Translations under genes and position numbers: made by a program
Notes under the pieces: generated by a model
Databases searched by the model: none
What the model saw: only the letters and a program-made list of their open reading frames with translations
What the model was told of the DNA's origin: nothing
Part shown: piece by piece, positions 46,225-56,582 of the stretch
How positions within the stretch are numbered: the stretch's first letter is position 1
How the letters are laid out: every line of letters begins with the position of its first letter
Assembly: GCA_021734475.1 (NCBI GenBank)
Contig: JAIPIU010000001.1
Coordinates: 1 to 64,000, forward strand
Origin: Candidatus Altimarinota bacterium
GTDB lineage: Bacteria > Patescibacteriota > Gracilibacteria > Absconditabacterales > Absconditicoccaceae
Direction: 5' to 3'
Length of the DNA stretch: 64,000 nucleotides

Positions 46225-47258
46225 CGCCATCAAGAGATGACCTTCAGCCACCACGATCCCCAGTGAGCCTGACAGTAATGGGAAAAAATCTTATATCTTT
46301 GGTAAACCGGCATTAAAAACATGATGCACATGAAACGAGCACCGCCTACACAGACAAAAAAATCGCACAACTGAAAAAAATTCCCGGCCGCCCAATTCTA
46401 GTTCATCAAACCGCGCAATATTTAGAAATTAATTCTGCGGTATTGGCTAGCGATACGGGCAATAAATCAAAAAAAATCGGTGGGACATCCGTACACAAAA
46501 AAACTAAAAACGGCCATGAAGAACCGAAAAAAAAGCCGCCCTTCAAAAGGTTACGGCTAGCAGGATGAAAAACCTGTAAAAAAAGAAAAATATAAACTAC
46601 CAAAAATTCCGGATTATGAAAAACCCGAAAACATCCGGTAAGCCAGCCTTCTTTGTTGGTTTCACCTAGCAGGATAGAACTTTAGTAAAATACTTTCTAA
46701 ATAATATCCTGAAAAAAAATCAAAAATATCCTCCGGTCATGATCGCCATCCGCAACCATAAGCATAAAAAACCATAGCGGAAATGGCACCCGGCAAGCAC
46801 GAGCATCAGTAATTAGGTTCCCGAACTCGAAACGAGCTGAAAAATAGACTGATCAGCTCAGTAAATAATAGGGAACATCGCAGCATCCGTGCAATATATT
46901 CCGGAGGAAAATCCCGGCCCGCCCAACGCAGTGGTGGCCCGGATCAGGGACAAAGCAGTCCCAAAAAAAGAAGGCCCTAGGCAAGTCTTCGCTCACAAGC
47001 AACAAAAGAACATTCGATTCTTTTGTGTGGGTATTAGTCCTATAAAAAGGAAGAACTAAGGGGACTTCCAAGTCAGAGAGACAATCGAGCTCAATGGCTT
47101 ACCGGTAATTCAATCCGGCCTCCAGTCAGGTAGCGAATCTTGCAATAAGAGTGCACATTATTAAGTAAGATTCACCTGGCGAATAAACCGGAGCGTTTTT
47201 GCTCCTCGAAAGCCCAAATTGGGTGCCCCGCGACGAATAAGTCTGCGGGGTTTTTTTT
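46225..47258 (+). ncRNA. Large (~1 kb) GC-rich structured RNA of unknown family
   Basis: The region has a promoter, a strong terminator (CCCCGC/GCGGGG, 47226-47250, then eight T) and no long reading frame on either strand under TGA = Gly. It is much richer in GC than its surroundings, with GC-rich stems separated by A-rich loops, as seen in structured RNAs of AT-rich genomes. Visible stems include GAGCTG/CAGCTC (46834-46859), ACAAAAGAA/TTCTTTTGT (about 47001-47025), CAGGT-GAATCTT with AAGATTC-ACCTG (about 47126-47178), GAGC/GCTC (about 47190-47204) and CCCAAATTGGG. The words GGCTAGCAGGAT and CCTAGCAGGATA recur at ~46555 and ~46666. I could not match it to rRNA, RNase P, tmRNA, SRP, or group I/II introns. 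Confidence 0.7.
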
Positions 47259-47300
47259 ATTTTTCAAAAGACTTGATTTTTATTTTTAAAATAATATATA

Positions 47301-47404
47301 AATGATAGCAAGCTAATTGAACGTAATGTATGGATGCTTGCAAACGATGTAATTATTAACTAATTTAAAAACTGAGTCCCCAGTTTATCGGGGACTCTTT
47401 TTTC
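47301..47404 (+). ncRNA. Small RNA 1 of a homologous tandem pair
   Basis: The promoter is TTGATT (47273)/TATATA (47295). The RNA has a first hairpin with arms GCAAGC and GCTTGC and a terminal terminator GAGTCCCC/GGGGACTC followed by six T. No reading frame is evident. The unit starts immediately after the terminator of the large RNA. Confidence 0.7.
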
Positions 47405-47440
47405 GAAAAGACTTGTTTTTTATCTAAAAAGTAATAATAA

Positions 47441-47537
47441 GATGTTGCAAGCTAAGTTATTGATTAGTGATCCGCTTGCTCGTTGAATAACCGTTATTAA
47501 TTAATCTAGGAGTCTCAGTTTATCGGGACTCCTTTTT
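47441..47537 (+). ncRNA. Small RNA 2 of a homologous tandem pair
   Basis: The promoter is TTGTTT (47413)/TAATAA (47435). It shares with RNA 1 the hairpin GCAAGC/GCTTGC, the segment TTATTAA-TTAAT and the loop word CAGTTTATCGGG inside the terminator (GGAGTC/GACTCC, then seven T). The two units are diverged duplicates, which implies retained function. Confidence 0.7.
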
Positions 47538-47594
47538 TTATTTTCAAAAAAGCATTTGCAGAATAGTTTTGAAATATTATAAACTCAAACGACT

Positions 47595-47660
47595 GTCATC
47601 GCGAGCAAGGCGTGGCGATCTTAATTAAGATTGCTTCGTTATTTCATTCCTCGCAATGAC
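47595..47660. repeat. GTCATCGCGAGC ... CCTCGCAATGAC dispersed repeat
   Basis: Outer arms GTCATCGCGAG and CTCGCAATGAC, inner arms GATCTTAATTAAGATTG. A related half copy is at 46091 and an in-frame copy is inside alaS. Confidence 0.8.
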
Positions 47661-47708
47661 GAGTATTGTTAATTATGAATTATTAATTTTTAATTTTTAA
47701 TTTAGTAA

Positions 47709-49529
47709 ATGTGTTGAATATTCGCATATAAATGATCCAAAACAGATGCACAAAAAATACTCTTACATTGACTACAAAGATTAGAATATCGTGGTTATGA
47801 TTCAGCATGATTGTTTGTTTGAAATAATGATTGAACAAATCAGCTTATCAGATCAGTAGGTAAAGTATCTTCTCTTGTAGAAAAAACAAATAAAGAAATC
47901 AAAAAATCTGATTTTACTTTTTGAATTGCTCATACTCGTCGAGCAACACATGGATGAATTACAGAAAATAATTCACATCCACATCATAATATGAATAAGG
48001 ATTTCTACTTGGTTCATAATGGAATCATAGAAAATTATCATAAACTCAAACAAGATTTGATTGTTAAATGATATAAATTTTATTGAGAGACAGATAGTGA
48101 AGTGGTGGCTAATTTATTACAAGAATACGATACTGGAAATTTTTTGACAACAGTAGAAAAAATACTTTCTTTGATTAGATGAGCTTATGCATTAGTTATT
48201 GTTTCTTCCAAATATCCATGAGAGATGATAGCTGTGAGACTGTGAAGTCCTTTAGTTTTTGCATATAGTCAATCTTGAGATTTTTATTTTTCTTCTGATC
48301 AACAGGCATTAGCTTGATACGCTAATAAACTTATTTATTTGGACGATTGAGATTTGGTTTATATAAAAAGTAATGATTATGAAATCAAATCATGATGAAT
48401 ACAGATATCTAGAGAGATAGAAAATATGGATATAGAATCACTTGAAGTATCCAAGTGAGATTTTAAACACTTTATGATCAAAGAAGTACGAGAACAGCCA
48501 AATATTATTAGAAGAATATTCAAATGAAGAGTAGATTTTTTAAATTATTCAATGAATGCTGAAGCATTTCATGGTATGCAAAATGAAGATTTCAAAAAAA
48601 TAGTTTTTGTGGGATGTTGAACTTCATATAATTCATGATTACTATGAGCTTATCGAATCCAAAATTTAGTATGAATATCTGCAGATTGTGAAATAGCTAG
48701 TGAGTATGAATACAAAAATATCCATGTTGATGATCAGACTTTATTTGTTTTTATTTCTCAGTCATGAGAGACAGCTGATAGTATAGAAGTTTTGAAATTA
48801 TTAAAAAACAGAGGAGCTCATACATTCTGAATTGTTAATGTTGTTTGATCAACTATTTCACGTCTTACTGATTATTGATTATTTACTAGAGCATGAGCTG
48901 AAATTTGAGTAGCATCTACCAAGGCTTTTACCGCACAGATTACTTCGATATTACTTCTTGCATTATTCCTTTGAAAAAAAAGATGACTAAGCAAAGCTAA
49001 ATATGATAAAATTATGACAGAGCTTAGTAAGGTACCAATCATGATAGAAGATATATTGGAGCAGAGTAGTAATATACGCCAAATAGCAGAAATATTTTCA
49101 AAACACAAAGATTTCTTTTTTCTAGGTAGACATTATCAGGTTCCAATAGCTCGTGAATCATCACTTAAACTCAAGGAAATTTCATATCTTCATTCAGAGT
49201 TTTATCCTAGTGGAGAACTTAAACATTGACCATTAGCATTGATAGACAAAAATATTCCATCAATATTATTTGCTCCCGATGATTTATTATTTGAAAAAAA
49301 TGTTTCCTCTATCCAAGAAATCAAAGCAAGAGATTGAATAGTTCTAACCATATCAGACAAAGAAATACAAAACTCTGACTATAATATCAAAATCAACCAA
49401 ACTGTAGATGAAATTTATCCATTTCTAACAGCTGTTGTATGACAATTATTAGCATATCATATAGCAGATATTTTGTGAAAAGATATAGATAAACCTAGAA
49501 ATTTAGCAAAAAGTGTTACTGTGAAATAG
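47709..49529 (+). CDS. glmS: Glucosamine-6-phosphate synthase (glutamine amidotransferase)
   Basis: The 606-residue enzyme makes glucosamine-6-phosphate from fructose-6-phosphate and glutamine, the first step towards UDP-GlcNAc. It starts MCGIF with catalytic Cys2 and a TGA-coded Gly3. It shows [38 protein letters not shown] and GETDSEVV in the amidotransferase half. The SIS half shows [62 protein letters not shown] and the C-terminal [12 protein letters not shown]. Most Gly codons are TGA. The length is normal. Confidence 0.96.
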
Positions 49530-49533
49530 ATCT

Positions 49534-49599
49534 AGGAAATTGGAATCTGTTTACGGGGAACTAGGAATTTGTTTATTAGTTTTCAGATTCCAATTTCCT
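49534..49599. repeat. Perfect 16-bp inverted repeat after glmS
   Basis: AGGAAATTGGAATCTG (49534-49549) is matched exactly by its reverse complement at 49584-49599. It may terminate glmS and the convergent gene, and is related to the repeat at 9665-9730. Confidence 0.8.
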
Positions 49600-49601
49600 G
49601 T

Positions 49602-50744
49602 TTAGTTCCATAGATTGGCTATCATATCTCGGATAGATCATTTTTCTATTAAGATTTCATTTTCTGGTATATCTTTATTCAATGTTTCTATAATACGAAG
49701 TATAGATGGTTGATCTTTTTCAAAATATCAGTCCATAAAATCTTCAAATGAAATATCTCGATGTTTACAAGATTGTTGAGTATATAATCACTCCAAATAT
49801 CAATCCATACAAGGTCTAAGTTGTACTTCACATTGATGATCTATAAATCAGTTTTTGTATTTATAAGCTTTTACAAATTGTCAGTTTAATACAATTTCTC
49901 ACCATGGAGCAATACAGTTTGGTTTAATCATAGATTTTTGATCTACTTCTTTTTCATCATTCATAATTGAATTATTTACATCATTGTTTCGTAGTGTGTC
50001 TGGTAAACTAACTCCATCTATTTTTCCATCGGTATCAAAAGTTTCTCGTTTGTTGATAGGAACGCTATCGTCAGGTTGAATTAGAGGGTCAATTATCTTT
50101 TCATTATACAAAACAACAGTTTCTTTTGTATACTCGTATGGTAAATCAGTTTTACATGCTTTTTGGCTAAAAGTTCATCAAAGAATTCAGTCATTACAAA
50201 CTCTTCTTTGTATATTACAAATATCTGGCACATCTTTTCTTTGTTGATATGCCAATACAGATTCTCCATGTTCCATTAGTTTTCATCGAGGTGATTTACA
50301 TCATTTTTTTTCTTCTAAGTCTTTCTTATTATCTATATCTTTATCGAAATCTTTATTTACTGTTGGATTTTTATTTTCTATTTTACTAGTATCTCATGTA
50401 TTAATTGTATCTCAAGTCATAGTTCCAGAATTTATTTGAGCAACAAATTCATCATCAAATAAATAATCTCGTTTATTATCAGCACCATGTTCCAATAGAT
50501 CTTTATTTATATCATGTATTTCTCATACATTATCTATAAACATAAATTTTATTTCATTATTTTGTACTCATATATCACTTTTTTTTACATAATCTACTGC
50601 TGAAAAATAAATATTAATTACAAAAAGAATACACAAAACAGCAAATAATCAAACCAATATATTATACATGGTTTTCATAGAAAAAACTTTTTTTCTATTT
50701 ATATAGAAATGATGTTTAGATTTTTTTCTACTCTTTCTTGGCAT
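49602..50744 (-). CDS. Membrane-anchored protein with two Cys-rich repeats
   Basis: The 380-residue protein has a basic N-terminus, one hydrophobic helix (about 26-48) and an extracytoplasmic region of ~330 residues. Two copies of a Cys-rich module occur (about 150-200 and 275-325) with the pattern C ... AY ... C..Q.R.C.DG.L.G.(F/Y)(S/T)Q..CK (for example NIQRRVCNDGILGGTFSQKACK split across the module and VQLRPCMDGYLEGLYTQQSCK in the second). Four Cys per module suggest two disulfides. The spacer is rich in Asp, Asn and Thr. Probably a surface protein of unknown role. Confidence 0.75.
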
Positions 50745-50870
50745 TATATATAGACAAAAAGTAAATATATGTTTTCATTATAATTAGATTTTACTTATAT
50801 GCAATATTTTATTATCTATTAGGATTTATAATTTAGAACTCAGTAAATGTTAAAATTTTAATAAAAATTA

Positions 50871-51251
50871 TTATAAATTATTATCAATAAATTTTTTCAA
50901 TTCAGATAAATCTTTTTGATCTTTGTTGTAATGATATGTATTTATTCATACAGATATTGCACTTTGAACAGCGTCTGTATTATGTTCAAAATATATAACA
51001 TTATTTTTATCCAGTTTAAAATATTCAAGCATAGTTTCATAATATTTCGGATCTATTTTATCAGGATTGTGTTTAAGTGTAAAAATTTCATACGGCAGTC
51101 ACGTTAATCATAATGTGATCATCTGTTCATCATTGGCATTTGTTAAAATAATTTTGGTATTTGTATAAGTATCCAAAAGTTTTTTCATATCATCAAAGAT
51201 TCATTCTTTGGTAACAAAAGTATTTCGAGCATCTACCAATATTGTTTTCAT
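50871..51251 (-). CDS. HAD-superfamily hydrolase-like protein
   Basis: The 126-residue protein has a HAD-type core: first strand MKTILVDARNTFVT (with Asp7 in place of the usual DxDxT pair), KIILTNAND as motif II, KHNPDKIDPKYYETML with a possible motif III Lys, and VIYFEHNTDAVQSAISVG as motif IV. The second Asp of motif I is absent, so catalysis is uncertain. It lies 27 bases downstream of mnmA. Confidence 0.7.
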
Positions 51252-51278
51252 ATGGTCGTGATTAAATAATAAAATATA

Positions 51279-52742
51279 TTAATTAATTATTCAGTTTCAC
51301 AAACATTCATCTTTATTATAAGCAACTATTATTTGTCACGGTGCAATAGCCCACTGTTTTTCTTTAAAATTCACGGTCATCAAGTCTGACTTTATAGACT
51401 TTGGACTTTGGACTTTCGACTTAAGCGTAGCTTCTTTCGGCTCTTGTCTATATCTTATCTTTGCCTGTATGTCCAATGGTAATTTATATTCTTCTCCAAT
51501 TCGATGCCAATTACTTACATTAATTATTTTTTGATTTAATAATTCAGATCATCTAGGTCAAACATATATAATATTTTTTTTAACATCTATTTTGCTTACA
51601 TATAAATCTGGTAATAAATTTAGTCCACGTCTTTGTCCTATTGTATAAAACCAAGCACCATCATGTTCTCATATTTTTTTTCAATCCATATTTATTATAT
51701 CTCATTTTTTGTGTGGTAATTTTTGTTCAAGAAATTTTTTAATTGGAATATTTCAAACAAAACATAAACCCTGACTATCTTTACGTTCAGCATTTGGTAA
51801 TCATATTTCTTTTGCTATTTTTCTTACTTCTTTTTTTCATAAATCTCATATTGGAAAAATAGATTTACTCAATTGAAATTGATTTAATCAGCTCAAAAAA
51901 TAGCTTTGATCTTTATTGTAATCTACTCATCTATACAGTCTATAAATATTAGTCTCCCTTATTAAGGGAGATATAGAGGGTTCTTTATTTTTAATAATTT
52001 TACAAACTTCATCAAAATTTTCGAAAATTTCTGTATTAGTAAATCTAATCACTTCAAATCAATATGATTCTAATTTTTTTGTTCTATCTTTATCATATTG
52101 TATTTCTTCATCAGACCGGTGAGTATCTCAATCAATCTCTATTATTAGTTTTAGTTTATTACAAAAAAAATCTACAATATACTCATCAATTGGTTTTTGT
52201 TTTAAAAACTTATATTCAGCATCTTTCAAAAATTCATACCATAATTTTTTTTCTGCTTTTGTTTGATTATTTCTAAGTTTTCTAGCTTTTTCTTTTAAAG
52301 AAAGATTATAATAAATATATTTTCAACCCCCTTCGTCCCCCTTACAAATGGGGATATTAGCTTTAAAAATGCGCGCATAATGTCCAGTAGCAATACCATC
52401 AAATCACATTTCTAATGCTTTATTCAAAAACACATCAAATTTTATTAAATTATTGCAAAACACATCAGGATTTGGAGTAATTCATTTTTTATATCCATCA
52501 TATATATAGTTAATTATTTTTTCATTATATTCTTTTATCAAATCAAAAGAAATGATTTCTATTCACAAAAATTTAGCAACTCTGATTGCTTCCTGAGCAT
52601 CTTGATATGTACTACAGTTTCATGAATCTGAGATATAATTTTTCATAAATCATGCTACTACATCATATCATTTTTGTTTTAACAAATAAGCTGCTACAGC
52701 AGAATCTACTCATCAACTTAGTCATACTAAAACTCTCTTCAT
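51279..52742 (-). CDS. mnmA: tRNA-uridine 2-sulfurtransferase MnmA with in-frame DUF559 insertion
   Basis: MnmA puts the 2-thio group on wobble U34 of Lys, Glu and Gln tRNAs. The PP-loop is [17 protein letters not shown] with both loop glycines as TGA. The two catalytic Cys are in [12 protein letters not shown] and [10 protein letters not shown]. Other family motifs are [28 protein letters not shown] and GQRRGLN. The protein is 487 residues against the usual ~360. About 140 extra residues (126-266) sit between ATGHYARI and RGVDYNKDQ and form a DUF559 nuclease domain. A second short insertion ([14 protein letters not shown], 51381-51437) lies near the C-terminus. Both are in frame, so the gene remains open. 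Confidence 0.92.
51945..52370 (-). mobile_element. DUF559 (Vsr-like endonuclease) element inserted in frame in mnmA
   Basis: Within mnmA, residues about 126-266 read as a DUF559 domain: [51 protein letters not shown] and [20 protein letters not shown]. These are the Vsr-like PD-(D/E)xK residues of DUF559. The edges carry short repeat-like DNA: CCCCCTTCGTCCCCCTTAC on one side and CTCCCTTATTAAGGGAG on the other. Such flanks are typical around stand-alone DUF559 genes, so I infer that a mobile element landed in mnmA and kept the frame. Confidence 0.8.
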
Positions 52743-52899
52743 CCAAAAGAAATTTATAAAATAATTCGAGAAAAATCTCAAAAAGATTTTTCCGATGTTT
52801 TTATCTATAGGAATTGTTTTGAAATTCCTATATGGTAAAAAACTAATCACTTATAAAAATTATTTTTATTTAAACAAGTCTGATTTTATATTAGATGTT

Positions 52900-53049
52900 T
52901 TAAATAATTTGATTTTCATCTTCATTTAGTCATTCTATATCCTCATAAAATGAGAATAGTTCATGTAATTGAAACGATATTTTATCTCTGATATCTTCTA
53001 CAGGACTCAATCATCCTTCAAATAATTCAATTGAAATATCTTCTTTCAT
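52900..53049 (-). CDS. 49-residue acidic small protein
   Basis: The short acidic protein starts MKEDISIELFEGG and ends NEDENQII, with two TGA-coded glycines, so its coding nature depends on code 25. It lies upstream of mnmA on the same strand, about 158 bases away. The function is unknown. Confidence 0.5.
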
Positions 53050-53188
53050 GAAACAATATATTATATAAACAAATAATATTATATTTAAAATAATCCAATT
53101 GTCAAATATTATAAGATTACTATCAAAAACTAATATATTATAGTTTATTTATTGTAAATTTGATAATTATTTTTATTGTAAAATAAAA

Positions 53189-53216
53189 AAGTACCCTACG
53201 CAATGGTAAGATACTT
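53189..53216 (-). terminator. Intrinsic terminator after the H1-like gene
   Basis: On the minus strand AAGTATCTTACC pairs with GTAGGGTACTT (some wobbles), followed by T-rich DNA. Confidence 0.65.
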
Positions 53217-53236
53217 TTAATTTTTTTTTGTTTTTA

Positions 53237-53443
53237 CTACTTTTTTTTAGCAGCAACTTTTTTAACTGGTTTTTTAGCAGCAACTTTTTTAACTACTTTT
53301 TTTACAGCCTTTTTTACCACTTTTTTAGCAGCAACTTTTTTAACTGGTTTTTTAGCAGCAACTTTTTTAACTACTTTTTTTACAGCCTTTTTAACTACTT
53401 TTTTAGCAGCAACTTTTTTAACCGGCTTTTTTTTAACTACCAT
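53237..53443 (-). CDS. Histone H1-like basic repeat protein
   Basis: The 68-residue protein is composed almost entirely of Lys, Val, Ala and Pro (KKPVKKVAAKKVVKKAVKK). A 26-residue unit (78 bp) is repeated about two and a half times, with the DNA copies nearly identical. Such AAKK/PVKK repeats are typical of bacterial H1-like (Hc1/AlgP-type) chromatin proteins that bind DNA non-specifically. There is no glycine, so the code cannot be tested here. Copy number is likely unstable through recombination. Confidence 0.8.
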   Translation of the reverse strand: MVVKKKPVKKVAAKKVVKKAVKKVVKKVAAKKPVKKVAAKKVVKKAVKKVVKKVAAKKPVKKVAAKKK

Positions 53444-53735
53444 TTATTTTATTTAAGAAGAAATAAAAGGAACACAATAAAAATAAATTTATAAATATTT
53501 TATATAGAAAATTTAATCCATGAAATCTTAGTTATTAACTACAATTTCTATAATCATAAAAAAATAATATAAATATCATACAATTTGTTTAAGTAATTTT
53601 CAAAAAAAATCAAGTGTTTTTTTGCTAATTCTGACCTAGTATATTTAATGATTATAATAAAATATAAAATAAAAATTTTTATAAAAAAATATCTCAAAAA
53701 TAATATTGAGATATAGTAATTGTAAACTAGTATAA
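53444..53735. other. Gene-free AT-rich stretch between H1-like and CoA-binding genes
   Basis: This 292-base segment is extremely AT-rich and contains no reading frame or hairpin that I can support. It probably holds the promoter of the H1-like gene. Confidence 0.4.
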
Positions 53736-54137
53736 TTAAATGCTGTTTTTTTTATTTTTTTGAATCATAATACAAGAATTTATTACAAATTTTATATTAT
53801 TTTTTTTACAAAATCAAATTGCTTTTTTACTTTCACTTCATGGTTGCATCCATACTTGCTGTATTAAGGCTTCTAATCTAGTATTATTAATTATTTTTAT
53901 TTCCTCCAAAATTTTTTCTGTAACTTTTGGTGGTACAACAAAAATTACAAAATCAATTTTTTTTTCATAATTTGATAAATTTTTATAACATTTTTTTCAT
54001 AAAATTTTTTCTTCATTGGGATTTATAGGTATTACCTTGTATCATGCAGATAATAAATCTTCAAAAACTTTGTATCAATATTTATTTTTATCATTACTTG
54101 CTCATACTACAGCATAAGTAAAATTTTTATCGATCAT
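53736..54137 (-). CDS. CoA-binding domain protein (YccU-like)
   Basis: The 133-residue Rossmann-fold protein has YAVVGASNDKNKYGYKVFED, GYKVIPINPNEEKILG, DFVIFVVPPKVTEKILEEI, QVWMQPGSESK and a final CIMI near the C-terminus. These match the small CoA-binding protein family (COG1832). Its substrate is unknown. It lies 23 bases downstream of the helicase gene and is probably co-transcribed. Confidence 0.88.
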
Positions 54138-54160
54138 TTTTTAAAGAAAAATATAAATAC

Positions 54161-56449
54161 CTATTCTATTACTTCCAAAAATCTACATTCAATTTTTCTT
54201 ACTCCAAATTTAGGATTATGAAATTTCACTATAGCTAATCCTTTCCAAATTTCCAAAACATATCATGTACCAAATAATTTATGTTTGACTATGTTTCATT
54301 CATCTACATCATAAGTTTTTTCACTAGATCATCCACTACTTAGATCATATTTTTTTAATAATTCCATAGGGATTTCATCTAGAAATCTACTTGGTGGGTT
54401 CATTTTTGTTTGTCATCGAGTCATTCTACTATTTGCATGAGACAGAAACAAAACGTCTTTTGCTCTAGTCACAGCTACATACATAAGTCTTCTTTCTTCT
54501 TCCAATAAATGTGATTCCATCATACTGTTTGCTAATGGAAAAATATTGTCTTCCAGTCATGTTACAAAAACCATTGGAAATTCCAATCACTTACTAGAAT
54601 GAATAGTCATCAATTTTACAGCATCCAAATCTCATGATTCAGTTTCACTAACGTCACTCAATAGAGATACTTCTTCCATAAATTGTCTCAATGTATCTTC
54701 TCACTTTTCCACATATTTTTCTGCCATATTTATTATCTGTCATATATTTTCATATTTTTCATCTGCCTGTGTCTCTCATCATTCTTCTTTGATCAAATAG
54801 TCTCTATATTTTATTTTTTTTACACATGTCTCTATAAATTCTGACGGTCTACTTCATTCCAATATTTTTGTCAATTCCAAAATTAAATTTATAAAATCCT
54901 GAATTCAATTTTTTGCTTGAGGTGTAACTTTCAAATCTATTTGATCTTTACTTATCTTTTCCAAAATATCACTCAATCATAATCAATTGATTATCGCGTA
55001 ATCTTCAATCTTATCCAAAGTAGTTTTTCAGATTTTTCTATTGGGAATATTTAATATTCTTTTTAGAGAAAGATTGTCGCTTGGATTCAAAACATATTTC
55101 AAATACGCCAAAACATCTTTTATTTCTTTTCTTTCAAAAAACTTAAAAGCTCCATAAACTTTGTATGGTACTCATTCTTGTATAAATAGTTGTTCAAAAA
55201 TTCCAGATTGTGCATTGGTTCTATATAGTATCGCTACATTAGACCAGCCTTTTAATTTTCATCAGTCTTTTATTTTTTTGATCATATCTACTATATTAGC
55301 TGCTTCGTCAGTTTCACTTCAGTGAATCAAAATTGTTATCTTATCTCATCATTCTCTATTTGGGACAATTTCTTTTTTATATTGATTGATGTTGTTTTTG
55401 ATTATATGATTTCAAGCATGCACTATATTTGGACGTGAGCGATAATTGATTTGTAATTTAAACATCACTATATCAGGCCAATATTTTTTTACATTCAAAA
55501 AATTTTCCATCAAAGCTCATCTTCGACCATATATACTCTGAAAATCATCTCATATCATAGTTATATTTCATCATTTTCCACTCATCATTTTCATTAGTTC
55601 AAATTGTATCCAGTTTGTATCTTGTGCTTCATCTACCAAAATATAATCAAATTTATTTTCCCACTTATTCAAAACTTCTTCATTTTTTCTAAATAATAAA
55701 TAGGGGAGTAATAATAAATCATCAAAATCTAATACATTACTCTTTTCTAATTCTTTTTGATATTCTTCAAAAACTTTTCACATACTTTGATCGTAATCAG
55801 AATTTATATTTTTCAAAAATAGTTTTGCATCATTTCAATTATTCTTTTGATTTGATATAAATCATTTCACTTCATTTACTTTGAATATTTCTTGTAGGTT
55901 TAATCTTTTTAATATATCTCTTATCAATTGTTGAGACTCATTTGTATCTGCTATAGAAAAATTTTTATTATATTTCATTCAAAGTTTATCTATATCTTCT
56001 TTTAATATTTTCAAAAATATGCTATGAAAAGTTCATATTCGTTTCAAATCATTTATAGATTTCAAACTTTTTTTAGTTGCTACAGTTTGTGATTGATTCA
56101 TAGCATTCAAAAAATTATCAAGATCGTTTCACTTGTCATTCTGAGTTACAGGAGAAGAATCCAGGTTTTTTTCTATTTTGTTTCAATCTATATTTTTTTC
56201 ACTGATCTCATCAGAAATTTTAATGAGTCTCTCTCTCATTTCATTTGCTGCTTTATTTGTGAATGTTACGGCTAATATTCTATTAACACGAATGTTGTGT
56301 CACCATATTAGATTGGCAATTTTATAGGTTAAAACTCTAGTTTTTCAACTACCAGCTCATGCAATAATCAGACTAGGTGTATCTATATACAATGCTGCTT
56401 TAGTCTGTTCTTCATTTAATTGTGAAGCTATATATTCTTCGATATTCAT
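54161..56449 (-). CDS. UvrD/PcrA-type superfamily I DNA helicase
   Basis: The 762-residue 3'-5' helicase works in excision and mismatch repair. The motifs are in order: Q motif region LNEEQTKA, Walker A IAGAGSGKT (TGA-coded glycines), Ia [10 protein letters not shown], Ib [65 protein letters not shown] and [17 protein letters not shown]. The C-terminal segment [11 protein letters not shown] resembles the PcrA/UvrD tail that contacts RNA polymerase. Length matches the family. Confidence 0.93.
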
Positions 56450-56582
56450 AAATAATCTTTCAATTCTAAAAACAATATTCAAAAATCTGAATTACATAAT
56501 TTTGTATTTAATTCGTTTTCTGTTTCAATCGATAAAAAAAATATCATTTGATATTCTGACAAAAATATGTAATTTTTTGTCA

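Noticed and set aside
46406-47071. Small minus-strand open frames within the 1 kb RNA
   Set aside because: They are short, show no recognisable domain and overlap strong RNA stems; a promoter and terminator frame the plus-strand RNA.
46225-47258. RNase P RNA, because of GGAGGAAAATCCCGGCC near 46902
   Set aside because: The resemblance to the P4 5' segment is partial, the 3' P4 partner and other conserved blocks were not found, and the RNA is more than twice the usual length.
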